NCBI RefSeq assembly: GCF_001941625.1
Contig: NZ_CP016076.1
Location: 5,316,001 to 5,380,000, forward strand
Direction: 5' to 3'
Origin: Actinoalloteichus fjordicus
Lineage (GTDB): Bacteria > Actinomycetota > Actinomycetes > Mycobacteriales > Pseudonocardiaceae
DNA: 64,000 nt
The notes beneath the pieces were generated by a model, which did no database searches, was not told the origin of the DNA, and worked only from the letters and a program-made list of their open reading frames with translations. Below are positions 27,080 to 35,271 of the stretch, in pieces (position 1 is the stretch's first letter; every line of letters starts with the position of its first letter). A program made the translations under genes and the position numbers.

Positions 27080-28228
27080 TCAGCCGAGATCGCGGAGGAC
27101 ATTCGCGGGTTCGTCCAGCCAGAGTGTGTGGCGCCCACCCGCTGTGACAGTCAGCCCGAATCGGTCTATACCGGGGCGGCCTGCCGCATGCCACGCATCG
27201 AGGATGGGCACGAGTTCGGTCCAGAGTCGCCTCGGTCCCGCCTGGCGAATGGTCACGCCGTCGGCGTCGAGATCCGCCCTGGCCCAGGAGCCCGACGCGA
27301 CATGAGTCCAGTGGTAAGCGTCGGGTGCGTCTGCCTCCGCCCCGGAGGAGACCAGCCTGCTGCGTTCTGCGACGAGTGCGGCGAAGAACGAGGCCATCAC
27401 GAAGGGCAGGCCAGCAACGGCAGAAGCAGGCATCGAGTCCACGCTGTCCGGCGTGATCTCTGTAGCCGCCAGCACGTCTCGGGGCGACGTCGAAATCGGA
27501 TCGGCGGCGTGCGGTGAACGCAGCGGCATGAACCCCGCCTGACTCAGGAACCGGCCGGACACCCCGCTGCCGTCACGACGCAGCAGCACAATGCCCTTGC
27601 TGACGTTGACCAGAATCGCACCCGCTTCGGACAGTTGCGCGAGCCAGGCAGACGGCACGCGGTCGACCCCACACGTGGCCAAGATCCGGTCGAACGGGGC
27701 TCTGTCGCCCACTCCCACGGCCCCATCGCCGCAACGCGTGTCGGGTGTGTAGCCGCAGGCGGCGAGGGCAGTCCTGGCATCGGCGACCAGGTCGGGATCG
27801 ACGTCGATGGTGGTGACGACGTCGTCACCAAGGCCGACGCAGAGCAGGGCAGCGTTGTAGCCGGTTCCGGTCCCGATCTCAAGGACGCGGCCGCCTGAAG
27901 CGATGTCGAGCTGCTCCAGCATGGCTGCCATGAGGCTGGGTTCGGTGGAAGAACTGATGGGGACTCCGTCGTCGTCGAACCGCGTGATCAGCGTGTCGTC
28001 GCGGTAGGCCGCAGTCATCGCCTTCGCCCGGCGCACCGGATCATCATCCTGGACGTCGTGCTGGTCGAACGAGTTGTGGACTGCGTCGTACACGGCGAAA
28101 CGCGGGGCGAACAGGTGCCGGGGAACTGCGAGGAATGCACTGCGCCAGACGTCAGACGTCAGGACGCTCGACAGGTCCTCCGCGAGACCAGTCCGAAGCC
28201 GGGAGGTGTTGTCGTCAAGGGTGGTCAT
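27080..28228 (-). CDS. tgmC: Graspetide-cluster protein-L-isoaspartate-type methyltransferase
   Basis: 382 residues. The SAM motif GGRVLEIGTGTGYNAALL and the PIMT-like N-terminus (VWRSAFLAVPRHLFAPRF) match the methyltransferase of ATP-grasp peptide maturase systems. A C-terminal domain of about 170 residues extends beyond the PIMT core. In studied clusters this enzyme methylates an Asp of the cyclised peptide, leading to aspartimide. The start at 28228 overlaps the stop of the ATP-grasp gene (ATGA). Third gene of the leftward operon precursor-ligase-methyltransferase. The reaction here is inferred from the family. Confidence 0.88.
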   Translation of the reverse strand: MTTLDDNTSRLRTGLAEDLSSVLTSDVWRSAFLAVPRHLFAPRFAVYDAVHNSFDQHDVQDDDPVRRAKAMTAAYRDDTLITRFDDDGVPISSSTEPSLMAAMLEQLDIASGGRVLEIGTGTGYNAALLCVGLGDDVVTTIDVDPDLVADARTALAACGYTPDTRCGDGAVGVGDRAPFDRILATCGVDRVPSAWLAQLSEAGAILVNVSKGIVLLRRDGSGVSGRFLSQAGFMPLRSPHAADPISTSPRDVLAATEITPDSVDSMPASAVAGLPFVMASFFAALVAERSRLVSSGAEADAPDAYHWTHVASGSWARADLDADGVTIRQAGPRRLWTELVPILDAWHAAGRPGIDRFGLTVTAGGRHTLWLDEPANVLRDLG

Positions 28229-29196
28229 GATGGTCCTTCTCCGATGAGTTCGTCGGCCATGGCGACAGTGACGGGTCCACGAAGGGCATCGATCCACGCC
28301 CACTGGCCATTGGGGTTGAGGTCGCCGAGGAAGTGCCACCGTCCGTCGTGGTCGACGACGAAATCAGGCGCTGCGAAGTTCAGTCCGAGGGCCTTCAGCA
28401 TGCAGCTGACCCCAGCCGACACATCGTCGGGTACGCCGATGGGCGTGTACTGAAGACGGGCGTGCTCAGCACGCCAATCCACGGTGTCCGTACCAGCAGG
28501 CAGATCGATCCGGGTGGCGAAGAACCGTCGTCCAACCACGGCGAGCCGCACCGAATAGGCACAGGGAACCCGCGCCTGAAACAGATGCGTGGTGCGACGG
28601 ACGCCTGCAGTGATGTCGTCGGCAGTGACAGGCGCCGCGCGGAGAGCGACACGACGGCCGGATTCGCTGCCGGGTCCGCCATCCAACGGTTTGTAGATCA
28701 CGCCTCCGGAGTGCGCGACGCAGAATTCCCGAGCCGCGTCCGGGCTGTTGGTGAGTAACGACGGGGGAACCGTCAGACCGGCAGCTGCGGCGAGAGCCAT
28801 CTGCAGCGGCTTGTGGCCGGCAGCTGCGATGCGATCCGGCCTGCTGATCCAGTGCACGTTGAGGGAGGCAAGCAGGCCGCCGAAGCCGTGAAAAGCCTCT
28901 GCGACGGCCCATCTCCGCTCTGTCGAAGACAGCCCGTGGTAAGGCACGAAGGGCGCGGGTTTCCGATACCAGATCGCGCGGAGGACCGACAGGTCCAGCT
29001 CATGTAGATCGTCACGTAGCGTTCCCGTCCACTCCCGGTGACCGGGCTCCAGATAGGAAACCTGTTCGAGGCGCTCGGGGAACGCCGCGACGTCGAACCG
29101 GGTGACCGCAACCCCACGGGCAGCAAGTTCGGCGATGACCAGATCTGCCGTGATGTCCTGGTCTCGGGTGATCACAGCGATGGTAGCGGCAGTCAT
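28225..29196 (-). CDS. tgmB: ATP-grasp ribosomal peptide maturase (graspetide ligase)
   Basis: 323 residues with the ATP-grasp layout of TgmB/MvdD-type ligases: an N-terminal Rossmann-like part (IAVITRDQDITADLVIAEL), IWYRKPAPF, the nucleotide-binding Lys in GGVIYKPLDGG, and the metal-binding end FVVDHDGRWHFLGDLNPNGQWAW. It joins Asp/Glu side chains to Ser/Thr or Lys side chains, forming lactones or lactams in a ribosomal peptide. It starts 6 nt after the precursor gene and overlaps the methyltransferase gene, so it is one operon. Confidence 0.92.
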   Translation of the reverse strand: MTAATIAVITRDQDITADLVIAELAARGVAVTRFDVAAFPERLEQVSYLEPGHREWTGTLRDDLHELDLSVLRAIWYRKPAPFVPYHGLSSTERRWAVAEAFHGFGGLLASLNVHWISRPDRIAAAGHKPLQMALAAAAGLTVPPSLLTNSPDAAREFCVAHSGGVIYKPLDGGPGSESGRRVALRAAPVTADDITAGVRRTTHLFQARVPCAYSVRLAVVGRRFFATRIDLPAGTDTVDWRAEHARLQYTPIGVPDDVSAGVSCMLKALGLNFAAPDFVVDHDGRWHFLGDLNPNGQWAWIDALRGPVTVAMADELIGEGPS

Positions 29197-29202
29197 CTCC
29201 GG

Positions 29203-29484
29203 TCAGTCCTTGTCGGTGACCCAGGTCATATCGAATTTTGTATCGTAATGAGTGGCCGCGTGAATCGGACGATCGGCGTTGACAACCGCTTGGTCGCGAC
29301 CGTCGACGTTGAGCTGCCGAGACCGGTCGTAGGTGATTCCGTTCACCGCGATCATGTCGGCATCCGCCGCCTCCACACGTGTCAGGCCGAACGGACGCGC
29401 GTCGCCGATACTCGGTTCATCCTCGGAGATCGTGAGGTCAGACGGGCGCACGGGCAAACCGGAGGGCACAATCGAAGATTTCAC
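29203..29484 (-). CDS. tgmA: Graspetide precursor peptide
   Basis: 93 residues starting at GTG 29484 with GAGGA about 7 nt upstream. It carries the conserved leader motifs of putative ATP-grasp-modified RiPPs: ARPFGLTR at 29-36 and YDRSRQLNVDGR at 52-63. The presumed core THYDTKFDMTWVTDKD (78-93) has four Thr and four Asp, suited to ester crosslinks, and an Asp that the methyltransferase could convert to aspartimide. Core limits and ring pattern are inference. First gene of the operon. Confidence 0.88.
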   Translation of the reverse strand: MKSSIVPSGLPVRPSDLTISEDEPSIGDARPFGLTRVEAADADMIAVNGITYDRSRQLNVDGRDQAVVNADRPIHAATHYDTKFDMTWVTDKD

Positions 29485-30098
29485 AAAAAGTCCTCACTTT
29501 CTATCCGGCCGATGTCCCACATCGTGCTCTTCTCCCTGTATCCGTTATCTGTCCGCTGAACCTGCCACTAGGCTGATGCTCTCCCGCCGTCACACTTCTC
29601 GACGGGCTGATCCATCCTCGCCGACGGCGATCCGTAGGTACGGCACCCTGCTTGATCTCGCATCGCGTCGAGCGGCGTCCCACCGTAGTGGAGACAACTG
29701 CGATCTGTCCTGCTTGCAGGAAATCACCACAAGCGCTCGAACATCGCGATGCACACGGCGTCCGTACCCGCTGAGCCGAGGGACCAGATATGAGATGCGC
29801 CCAGGACGTCCGATCACTCATCGGCCCAGTTTCGGACCGTCTACCTGTCCGTTCGTCCGAACCCCCGTTTCGCCCGACCTCGGTCAGCGAGGTTGACCGA
29901 GGCTCCGCGTCCAGTCGATGCCCTGATCACCATGGCTGGCGCCGACTGTAGCGACCGGCGCGACGACGGGGCCAGAAGTTTGCTCGGATTTGCTCGCCGA
30001 TACCTTCTCCTGGGGTGATTTCTTGACGGAATATCCCAGGCACGACGACCATGAAGTCACCCAGCACCCCGCGCACGTCCCTGGTGGAAGGTGTAGTC
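29485..30098. other. Intergenic region upstream of the graspetide operon
   Basis: About 610 bp between two divergent units, with no gene of recognisable family. It must hold the graspetide promoter. A perfect 9-bp inverted repeat CCTCGGTCA / TGACCGAGG with a 7-nt loop lies at 29878-29902, an operator or terminator-like hairpin. GC content is lower than in flanking DNA, consistent with acquired DNA. Confidence 0.45.
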
Positions 30099-30428
30099 AT
30101 GCAGCTGATGTTCCTCGGCAAGGAGACACAGGGCGGAGGCTCTCCTGCCCTGTACGCGACCGACCGAGGCACCTACGTGGTGCAAGGATGGAAGGTCAGC
30201 GGACACGCGACACGAGTCGAGATCCCCCATCGCCTGCTAGGACACGTCGAGAAGGGAAAATGCCTGGATACCCGACTCGACGACACCGGCCGTGGAAGTT
30301 TCATCCTCTCCGGGGAGCCCGTGACCGACGCCGAGACGTTGGCACAGCTGGACATCCCTGGACACGAGACGTGCGTCGAGATTCCGACGAGCAAGGAGGT
30401 TTGGGTCAGTGGAGCTGCTACAGGGTGA
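30099..30428 (+). CDS. Small conserved protein paired with DUF6879
   Basis: 109 residues beginning MQLMFLGKETQGGGSPALYATDRGTYVVQGWKV, a conserved actinomycete opening found next to DUF6879 genes. Beta-rich, no membrane segment or signal. ATG 30099 has GGAAGG upstream; an in-frame ATG 48 nt earlier lacks a ribosome site. It overlaps the start of the DUF6879 gene by 20 nt. Function unknown. Confidence 0.75.
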   Translation: MQLMFLGKETQGGGSPALYATDRGTYVVQGWKVSGHATRVEIPHRLLGHVEKGKCLDTRLDDTGRGSFILSGEPVTDAETLAQLDIPGHETCVEIPTSKEVWVSGAATG

Positions 30429-30942
30429 GGCGTTCGACGCGCTCTTCCGCGACTTCGCACGGGAAGCGTTTCACCTGGAAGTCCAGGACGCCTACCACAC
30501 GCCGGAGGAATCGGGGCCTTTCCATCAGTTTCTCACCGGCCAGGCCGATGACTTCGGTTGGTTTCAACCATGGCTCGACCTGGTCCGCACGGCGACCGCA
30601 GCAGGGCGGGTCGTTCGTCGAGCACGAGTGGTGACTGTGCCGCACGCCGACTACACGAGGTGGGGCCTCACCGTGGCCGAGCACAATATCGCCGCCGGCG
30701 AGGAGATCCGGTGGCTTCCTCGCCATATGATCGACCCCGGTAGATTGTCGGCCGACGACTTCTGGCTCTTCGACGATTCGCTCGTGGTGTTCACGGTCTT
30801 CGAACCCGGCGGTCGGTTCGGCGGCGGCGCGGCCACGAGCGACTCCGTCATCGTGGACCATTGCCGCGCGGTGCGCGATCGAGTCTGGCAGGCAGCGATC
30901 CCGCACCGTCAATACCGGGATACCGATCACGTCACGACGTAG
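30409..30942 (+). CDS. DUF6879 family protein
   Basis: 177 residues matching DUF6879: AFDALFRDFAREAFHLEVQDAY near the start, RRARVVTVPHADYTRWGL in the middle and DDFWLFDDSLVVFTVFEPGG towards the end. The start is GTG 30409 with a perfect AAGGAGGT 9 nt upstream. These proteins are usually encoded beside a DUF5753-type HTH regulator, as here. No enzymatic motif is known; a partner role with that regulator is inferred. Confidence 0.85.
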   Translation: MELLQGEAFDALFRDFAREAFHLEVQDAYHTPEESGPFHQFLTGQADDFGWFQPWLDLVRTATAAGRVVRRARVVTVPHADYTRWGLTVAEHNIAAGEEIRWLPRHMIDPGRLSADDFWLFDDSLVVFTVFEPGGRFGGGAATSDSVIVDHCRAVRDRVWQAAIPHRQYRDTDHVTT

Positions 30943-30953
30943 GACCCGGTCTA

Positions 30954-31796
30954 GTGACGCACGCCCTCCACGAAGCACGACGCTCCCTCGGCCAGCAGCT
31001 ACGTGATCTACGCAAAGACGCGGGGCTGACCGGCCGAGGCCTGGCTGCCCTCGCTGGTTGGCATAGCTCGAAGATCTCCAAGATCGAACATGGCGGGCAG
31101 ACCCCATCCGAGGAAGACATTCGCGCCTGGTGTCAGCACAGCTCAGCCGACAGCCAGATTCCTGATCTGATCGCCGCCGTCCGCAACATCGAGTCAATGT
31201 ACGTAGAATGGCGGCGAGTGCTGCGCACTGGGACGCGCCGCCGCCAAAGCGCGTCGCGACGACTGGAGTCGAGTACCAGGATAATGCGATGGTACGAACC
31301 GGTCCTCATACCGGGACTGCTACAGACGGCCGAGTATGCCCGCGAAGTCATGCGTCCCGTGATCGAGTTCTACGCAGTCCCGGATGATCTCGACTCGGGT
31401 GTCGAGGAACGCATGGAACGGCAAAAGATTCTCCGGCGTGACGATCGCCGCTTTCATTTCATCATCAGCCAACAGGCCTTGAGGACGACGGTGGGCAGCA
31501 CCGAGACCATGATCGGCCAGCTGAATCGACTTTTGACCGCACGGTCACTTCCTCGCGTCAGTTTCGGAATTATCCCAGACAATGCCGAATACCGGACACC
31601 GACAAATCAATTCATCATCTTCGACAGACACCTCATTCAAGTGGAGACGATTTCAGCTGAACTGAGCATAAGTCAGCCACGAGAAATCGCACTCTACGAT
31701 AAGGCTTTTCGGCAACTCGCCCGGCAGGCAGTCACCGGGGTGGCGGCCGTATCACTGATCAACACCGCCCTCGATGAGCTTCAGGCACAGCGATGA
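30954..31796 (+). CDS. Helix-turn-helix regulator with DUF5753 domain
   Basis: 280 residues. XRE-type HTH at about 10-65 (LGQQLRDLRKDAGLTGRGLAALAGWHSSKISKIEHG), followed by the DUF5753 region: MRWYEPVLIPGLLQTAEYAREVM, RQKILRRDDRRFHFIISQQALRT, and RVSFGIIPDNAEYRT. Such regulators pair with small DUF397/DUF6879-type partners in actinomycete developmental and stress circuits. The start is GTG 30954, 11 nt after the DUF6879 stop, so it is the same operon. A second, separate regulator of this type lies at 35.6 kb. Confidence 0.9.
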   Translation: MTHALHEARRSLGQQLRDLRKDAGLTGRGLAALAGWHSSKISKIEHGGQTPSEEDIRAWCQHSSADSQIPDLIAAVRNIESMYVEWRRVLRTGTRRRQSASRRLESSTRIMRWYEPVLIPGLLQTAEYAREVMRPVIEFYAVPDDLDSGVEERMERQKILRRDDRRFHFIISQQALRTTVGSTETMIGQLNRLLTARSLPRVSFGIIPDNAEYRTPTNQFIIFDRHLIQVETISAELSISQPREIALYDKAFRQLARQAVTGVAAVSLINTALDELQAQR

Positions 31797-32177
31797 CATT
31801 CATCTTGACGCACGCCGCAGACTCCGCAGGCATCATTTCACTTGGAGGCACTTCAGAGTCGCGATTCTGACCGACTTCTTCGAAGGTCCGTTCTTCTACC
31901 GTGTGCCAGGCGTGTTCTCCACCAACCACGCCGTCCAGCATGCGGCGCAGGACCTTGGTCTCAGCGCCGGCCTCGTCGCAGACCTGGAGGCCTGGGACGC
32001 CGACACCTACGACGGAAGCTACCCGCCGGACTCGGCCTTCCCACCCCCGAAGCCGAGACGACCTGGATCGAGCGCGGTAAGGAACTCGCCGCCCGCGTCA
32101 AACAGGAGTTCCCGTTGGTCGCCAGCGTGGACTATCAGGCCGACGGCCACTATCAGGACGGCACCTACGTCCTCTGA
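31774..32177 (+). pseudogene. Frameshifted paralogue of the gene at 32201
   Basis: Two frames together recreate a protein like the next gene: FFEGPFFYRVPGVFSTNHAV, LGLSAGLVADLEAWD and SYPPDSAFP in one frame, then EAETTWIERGKELAARVKQ and ASVDYQADG in another. Aligning DNA with the intact paralogue places a 1-nt deletion at about 32031-32044. The start is also unclear; the frame opens at ATG 31774 inside the regulator's end. A sequencing error or programmed slip is possible but unsupported. Confidence 0.75.
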
Positions 32178-32200
32178 TCCGCTTCACACCACGAACGGAC

Positions 32201-32554
32201 ATGATGACCCAGATGACGATCACAGTGTCCATGCTCGCAGGCTACGGCGAGGGACCGCTCTTCTTCGACATGGACGACACGATGCGGTGCAACCACACCG
32301 TCGCTGAAGCAGCCTCTTACCTCGGTCTCAGCAAGGCCACCGCCACCGACCTGGAGGACTGGGATCAGGAGTACCAGCGCACGCTGGATCACACCTATCC
32401 GCCCGATTCCCGCTTTCCCAGCCCCGAAGCGAAACGTGCCTGGATCGAGCGCGGCAAGGAACTGGCCGCCCGGATCAAGCAGGATTCCTCGATCGTGGCC
32501 AGCGTCGACTACCAGGCCAACGGCTGCTACGAGAACGGCACCTGCGTCTTCTGA
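32201..32554 (+). CDS. Unknown small protein (intact tandem paralogue)
   Basis: 117 residues, no family recognised. It has an acidic N-terminal half (GPLFFDMDDTMRCNHTVAEAASYLGLSKATATDLEDWDQEYQ), then YPPDSRFPSPEAKRAWIERGKELAARIKQ, which looks like a helix, and a C-terminal VASVDYQANGCYENGTCVF with two Cys. No membrane segment. The start could also be ATG 32204 or 32213. It is a tandem duplicate of the broken gene just upstream and about 160 bp ahead of the cofE-like gene. Confidence 0.65.
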   Translation: MMTQMTITVSMLAGYGEGPLFFDMDDTMRCNHTVAEAASYLGLSKATATDLEDWDQEYQRTLDHTYPPDSRFPSPEAKRAWIERGKELAARIKQDSSIVASVDYQANGCYENGTCVF

Positions 32555-32717
32555 ACGCCGGCACGTGCGGGCTCGGACGCGAGGAGGAACCGGCTGAGAC
32601 CGACAGGTCAGGGTCGCCGGGCGCACGACACGCCACCACTCGGCAGCGGGCCGGCACACTCGCCGCCGCGCACGCCCACCTACATACCGCCGTCCGCACT
32701 CCCGCAGGAGCCCGCCG

Positions 32718-33446
32718 ATGACTGCCGTCCCGACCTCCGGCTTCTCCGCCTTCGGGCTGGAGCCCTTCCCCGAGCTCCAACCCGGTGACGACCTGGCGGG
32801 CACCATCAGCGACGTGCTTACCCGCACCGGAACCGAACTGCGCGACGGGGACATCGTCGTCGTCGCCAGCAAGGTGGTGTCCATCGCGGAGAAGCGCTAC
32901 GCCGACCTGGCCGGCATCACTCCCAGCCCCGAGGCCCTGGGCATCTCCTCCCGGACCGGCAAGCCCCCCGAGATCGTGCAATTGATCCTGGACAACTCAA
33001 CACAGCACTTCCTGGCCACGGAACGCGGCCCGATCATCGCCCGGCACACCCTGGGCTACGAGCTCACCTCCGCCGGGATCGACCGCGTCGGCACCGAGGG
33101 CGCGTGGCTGTTGCCTGTGGACCCGGACGCCTCCGCCCGCGCCCTGCGCGATGCCCTGACCACCTACACCGGTGCGGTCATCGCCGTGGTGGTCGCGGAC
33201 TCGGACGGCCGCGCCGACCGGCGCGGCGCTACCGTCATCTCCATCGGAGCGGCTGGCGTAGGCCCCCTGCGGACGACCGAGCACGGCGGAAAGCGGCAGG
33301 AGGAGACCTTCACCGACCTGATCGCCGCGGCGGCCGGGCTCATCCTCGGGCAGCGCGGCCGGGGCGCTCCGGTCGCCGTCCTGCGCGGCGTGTCCTACGT
33401 GCCGAGTGACGAGGGCGTGGCGGCGATGCTGCACCACCGGCCGTGA
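32718..33446 (+). CDS. CofE-like coenzyme F420:L-glutamate ligase family protein
   Basis: 242 residues matching the CofE / FbiB N-terminal domain: LQPGDDLAGTISDVLTRTGTELRDGDIVVVASKVVSIAEKR, GPIIARHTLGYELTSAGID and VVADSDGRADRRG are motifs of the GTP/metal-binding fold. The nitroreductase-like C-terminal half of FbiB is absent. The usual F420 genes (fbiA, fbiC) are not nearby, and the downstream SDR and aroE fragments suggest a role outside F420 synthesis. AGGAG 8 nt upstream supports ATG 32718. Confidence 0.82.
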   Translation: MTAVPTSGFSAFGLEPFPELQPGDDLAGTISDVLTRTGTELRDGDIVVVASKVVSIAEKRYADLAGITPSPEALGISSRTGKPPEIVQLILDNSTQHFLATERGPIIARHTLGYELTSAGIDRVGTEGAWLLPVDPDASARALRDALTTYTGAVIAVVVADSDGRADRRGATVISIGAAGVGPLRTTEHGGKRQEETFTDLIAAAAGLILGQRGRGAPVAVLRGVSYVPSDEGVAAMLHHRP

Positions 33447-34195
33447 CGTTGCTGATCACCGGGGCCTGCGGGACCATCGGCAGCCACGTGGCCGCCGACC
33501 TCGCCGCCCAGGGGATACCCCTGCGTCTGCTGGACCGGCGGCTCCCGGACGCCGGTCCGCCAGAGGGTGCCGAGTTCATCCAGGCCGACCTGCGTGAGCA
33601 GTCCGTGGTGGAGCAGGCTGCCTCCGGGTGCTCTGCAGTCATCCACCTCGCGGGTGTCACTCAGGAGGGGCCGTTCGCCGAGATGGTCGAGCACAACATC
33701 ACCGGCACCCACCACGTGCTGGAAGCGGCCCGCCGACAGCGGGTGCTGCGGGTGGTGCTGGCCAGCAGCCACCACGTTACCGGCCTGAGCCCCGTCGGCT
33801 GTTCGGCGCTGCTGGCGCCAGACAGCTTCTACGCCGTCAGCAAGGTCACCACCGAGGCCCTGGGCCACCTCTACGCCCACAAGACCGACATACAGGTCGT
33901 CGCCGTTCGTATCGGCAGCTACCGCTCCCAGCCCACCGAGCCCCGCCACCGGGCGACCTGGCTCAGCTCTCGGGACGCCACCGCCCTGCTGTACTCCGCC
34001 GCCACCCGGCCCCTGAACTCCCCGTTCCTTACCGTGTACGGCTCCTCGCGTAACACGGAGTCCTGGTGGCCGCGCACTGGCTGGGACGTCCTCGGCTACC
34101 AGCCCGCCGACAACGCCGCCCAGCATCCCGAAACCGGGCCGCTTACCGACCGCTTCATGGGCGGCGCCTTCGCCGAGCACGACCTCCCAACGTGA
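33443..34195 (+). CDS. NAD(P)-dependent extended SDR / epimerase-type protein
   Basis: 250 residues. Rossmann motif GACGTIGSHVA (7-17), Ser in LASSHHV and YxxxK in YAVSKVTTEALGHLY. RIGSYRSQPTEPRHRATWLSSRDATALL resembles uronate dehydrogenase and related sugar-acid SDRs. The start GTG 33443 overlaps the cofE stop (GTGA), so translation is coupled. The substrate is unknown; a sugar acid is a guess from resemblance. Confidence 0.85.
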   Translation: MTLLITGACGTIGSHVAADLAAQGIPLRLLDRRLPDAGPPEGAEFIQADLREQSVVEQAASGCSAVIHLAGVTQEGPFAEMVEHNITGTHHVLEAARRQRVLRVVLASSHHVTGLSPVGCSALLAPDSFYAVSKVTTEALGHLYAHKTDIQVVAVRIGSYRSQPTEPRHRATWLSSRDATALLYSAATRPLNSPFLTVYGSSRNTESWWPRTGWDVLGYQPADNAAQHPETGPLTDRFMGGAFAEHDLPT

Positions 34196-34457
34196 GGGAA
34201 CCGAAGCAGCTCGCTGTCCATGGCTCCCCGATCGGACAGACCCTCTCCCCTGCACCGCGCCGCTTACATCGCGCTGGGGCTGGACTGGAGCTACCGCGCC
34301 ATCGACTGCATGTCCGAGGGGCTCGTAGCCTTCCTCGTCGGTCTGGACGATGACTGGGCGGGGTTGTCGCCGACCATGCCGCTCAAACGCGCCGCCATCC
34401 TCATGCTCGACGAGGTCTCGGTCATCGTGGCTGCCAGCAGCACCGCGAACACCGTCA
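34192..34457 (+). pseudogene. aroE: Truncated, frameshifted shikimate dehydrogenase fragment
   Basis: A GTG overlapping the SDR stop opens a frame reading KQLAVHGSPIGQTLSP, the start of AroE. After an indel at about 34250 the match continues in another frame: HRAAYIALGLDWSYRAIDC, LVAFLVGLDDDWAGLSPTM and PLKRAAILMLDEVS, fading after ANTV near 34457. Only about 90 N-terminal residues remain of about 270, and the NADP-binding half is missing. Loss appears recent because codon positions are still readable. Confidence 0.8.
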
Positions 34458-34595
34458 GGAGGAAGCGGCTAAGACCGACCCGCAAGGATCAACCGGACCG
34501 CCTGCGCACCAGAAAACCTCCCCGGCAAAGGACAGCGTGTTCGAGGAGAGTCCTGGTGCGCGACGGCCCCGGCGGTCTGATCAGCTGATCTCTCG

Positions 34596-35069
34596 TCAGC
34601 CGAACTGGCCGATCGTGTAGTCGCCTGCGGGCTGCTGAACGATCACGTTCAGCCGGTTCACGGCGTTCATGAAGGCGATCAGCGACACCAGTGCGGCGAG
34701 TTGATCCTCGTCGAAGTACTTGGCGGCGTTCGCCCAGACGTCGTCCGAGACACCACCGGCCGCGTCGGCGATGCGGGTGGCCTCCTCGGAGAGTGCCAGG
34801 GCGGCGCGCTCAGCGTCGGTGAACACCGTCGCCTCCCGCCAGACCGCGATCAGGTGGAGGCGCTGCGCGGTCTCCCCTGCGTGCGCGGCCTCTTTGGTGT
34901 GCATGTCGGTGCAGAAGCCACAGCCGTTGATCTGGCTGACGCGGATCTTCACCAATTCCTGCGTCTCGGCGGATAACGTCGAATCCGCGACCGCCTTGCC
35001 TGCCCCGACGATGTGCCGCAGCGCCTTGGCCGAGACCGGGTTGTCGAAGAGGTTCAAGCGAGCACTCAT
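34596..35069 (-). CDS. Carboxymuconolactone decarboxylase / AhpD-like protein
   Basis: 157 residues of the CMD/AhpD fold. The redox motif CxxC with following His appears in INGCGFCTDMHTKEA (about 47-61), typical of alkylhydroperoxidase AhpD-like proteins. FTDAERAALALSEEATRI and LVSLIAFMNAVNRLNV are further family marks. Probable thiol-dependent peroxide defence. Single gene with its own upstream region; no ahpC partner is adjacent. Confidence 0.9.
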   Translation of the reverse strand: MSARLNLFDNPVSAKALRHIVGAGKAVADSTLSAETQELVKIRVSQINGCGFCTDMHTKEAAHAGETAQRLHLIAVWREATVFTDAERAALALSEEATRIADAAGGVSDDVWANAAKYFDEDQLAALVSLIAFMNAVNRLNVIVQQPAGDYTIGQFG

Positions 35070-35201
35070 GGTGCACTCCCTGTGGTTGTCCGTGGTGACA
35101 CCTCTCTGACCGGACAGCCCGCCGAGATATGACAGCGGAGGAAGGTGACGTGCGCCTCATCCGGCGCGCTTCGACACCAGGTGCCGCCTGATCGAGCGAC
35201 A

Positions 35202-35271
35202 AGCAAAACCCCGCGTACTCGGGGGCAACGTGATGCGAGCTGTGGCGCAGCCCCGCATACGCGGGGACGAC
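35202..35271 (-). CRISPR. CRISPR remnant, two degenerate repeats
   Basis: A 28-nt repeat at 35244-35271, which on the minus strand begins GTCGTCCCCGCG, and a more decayed one at 35202-35229 are separated by only 14 nt instead of 33. Both keep the CCCCGC...GGGG stem. The right-hand repeat abuts a leader copy like that of the array at 26.5 kb, in the same orientation. It is a relic of a second array. Confidence 0.75.
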
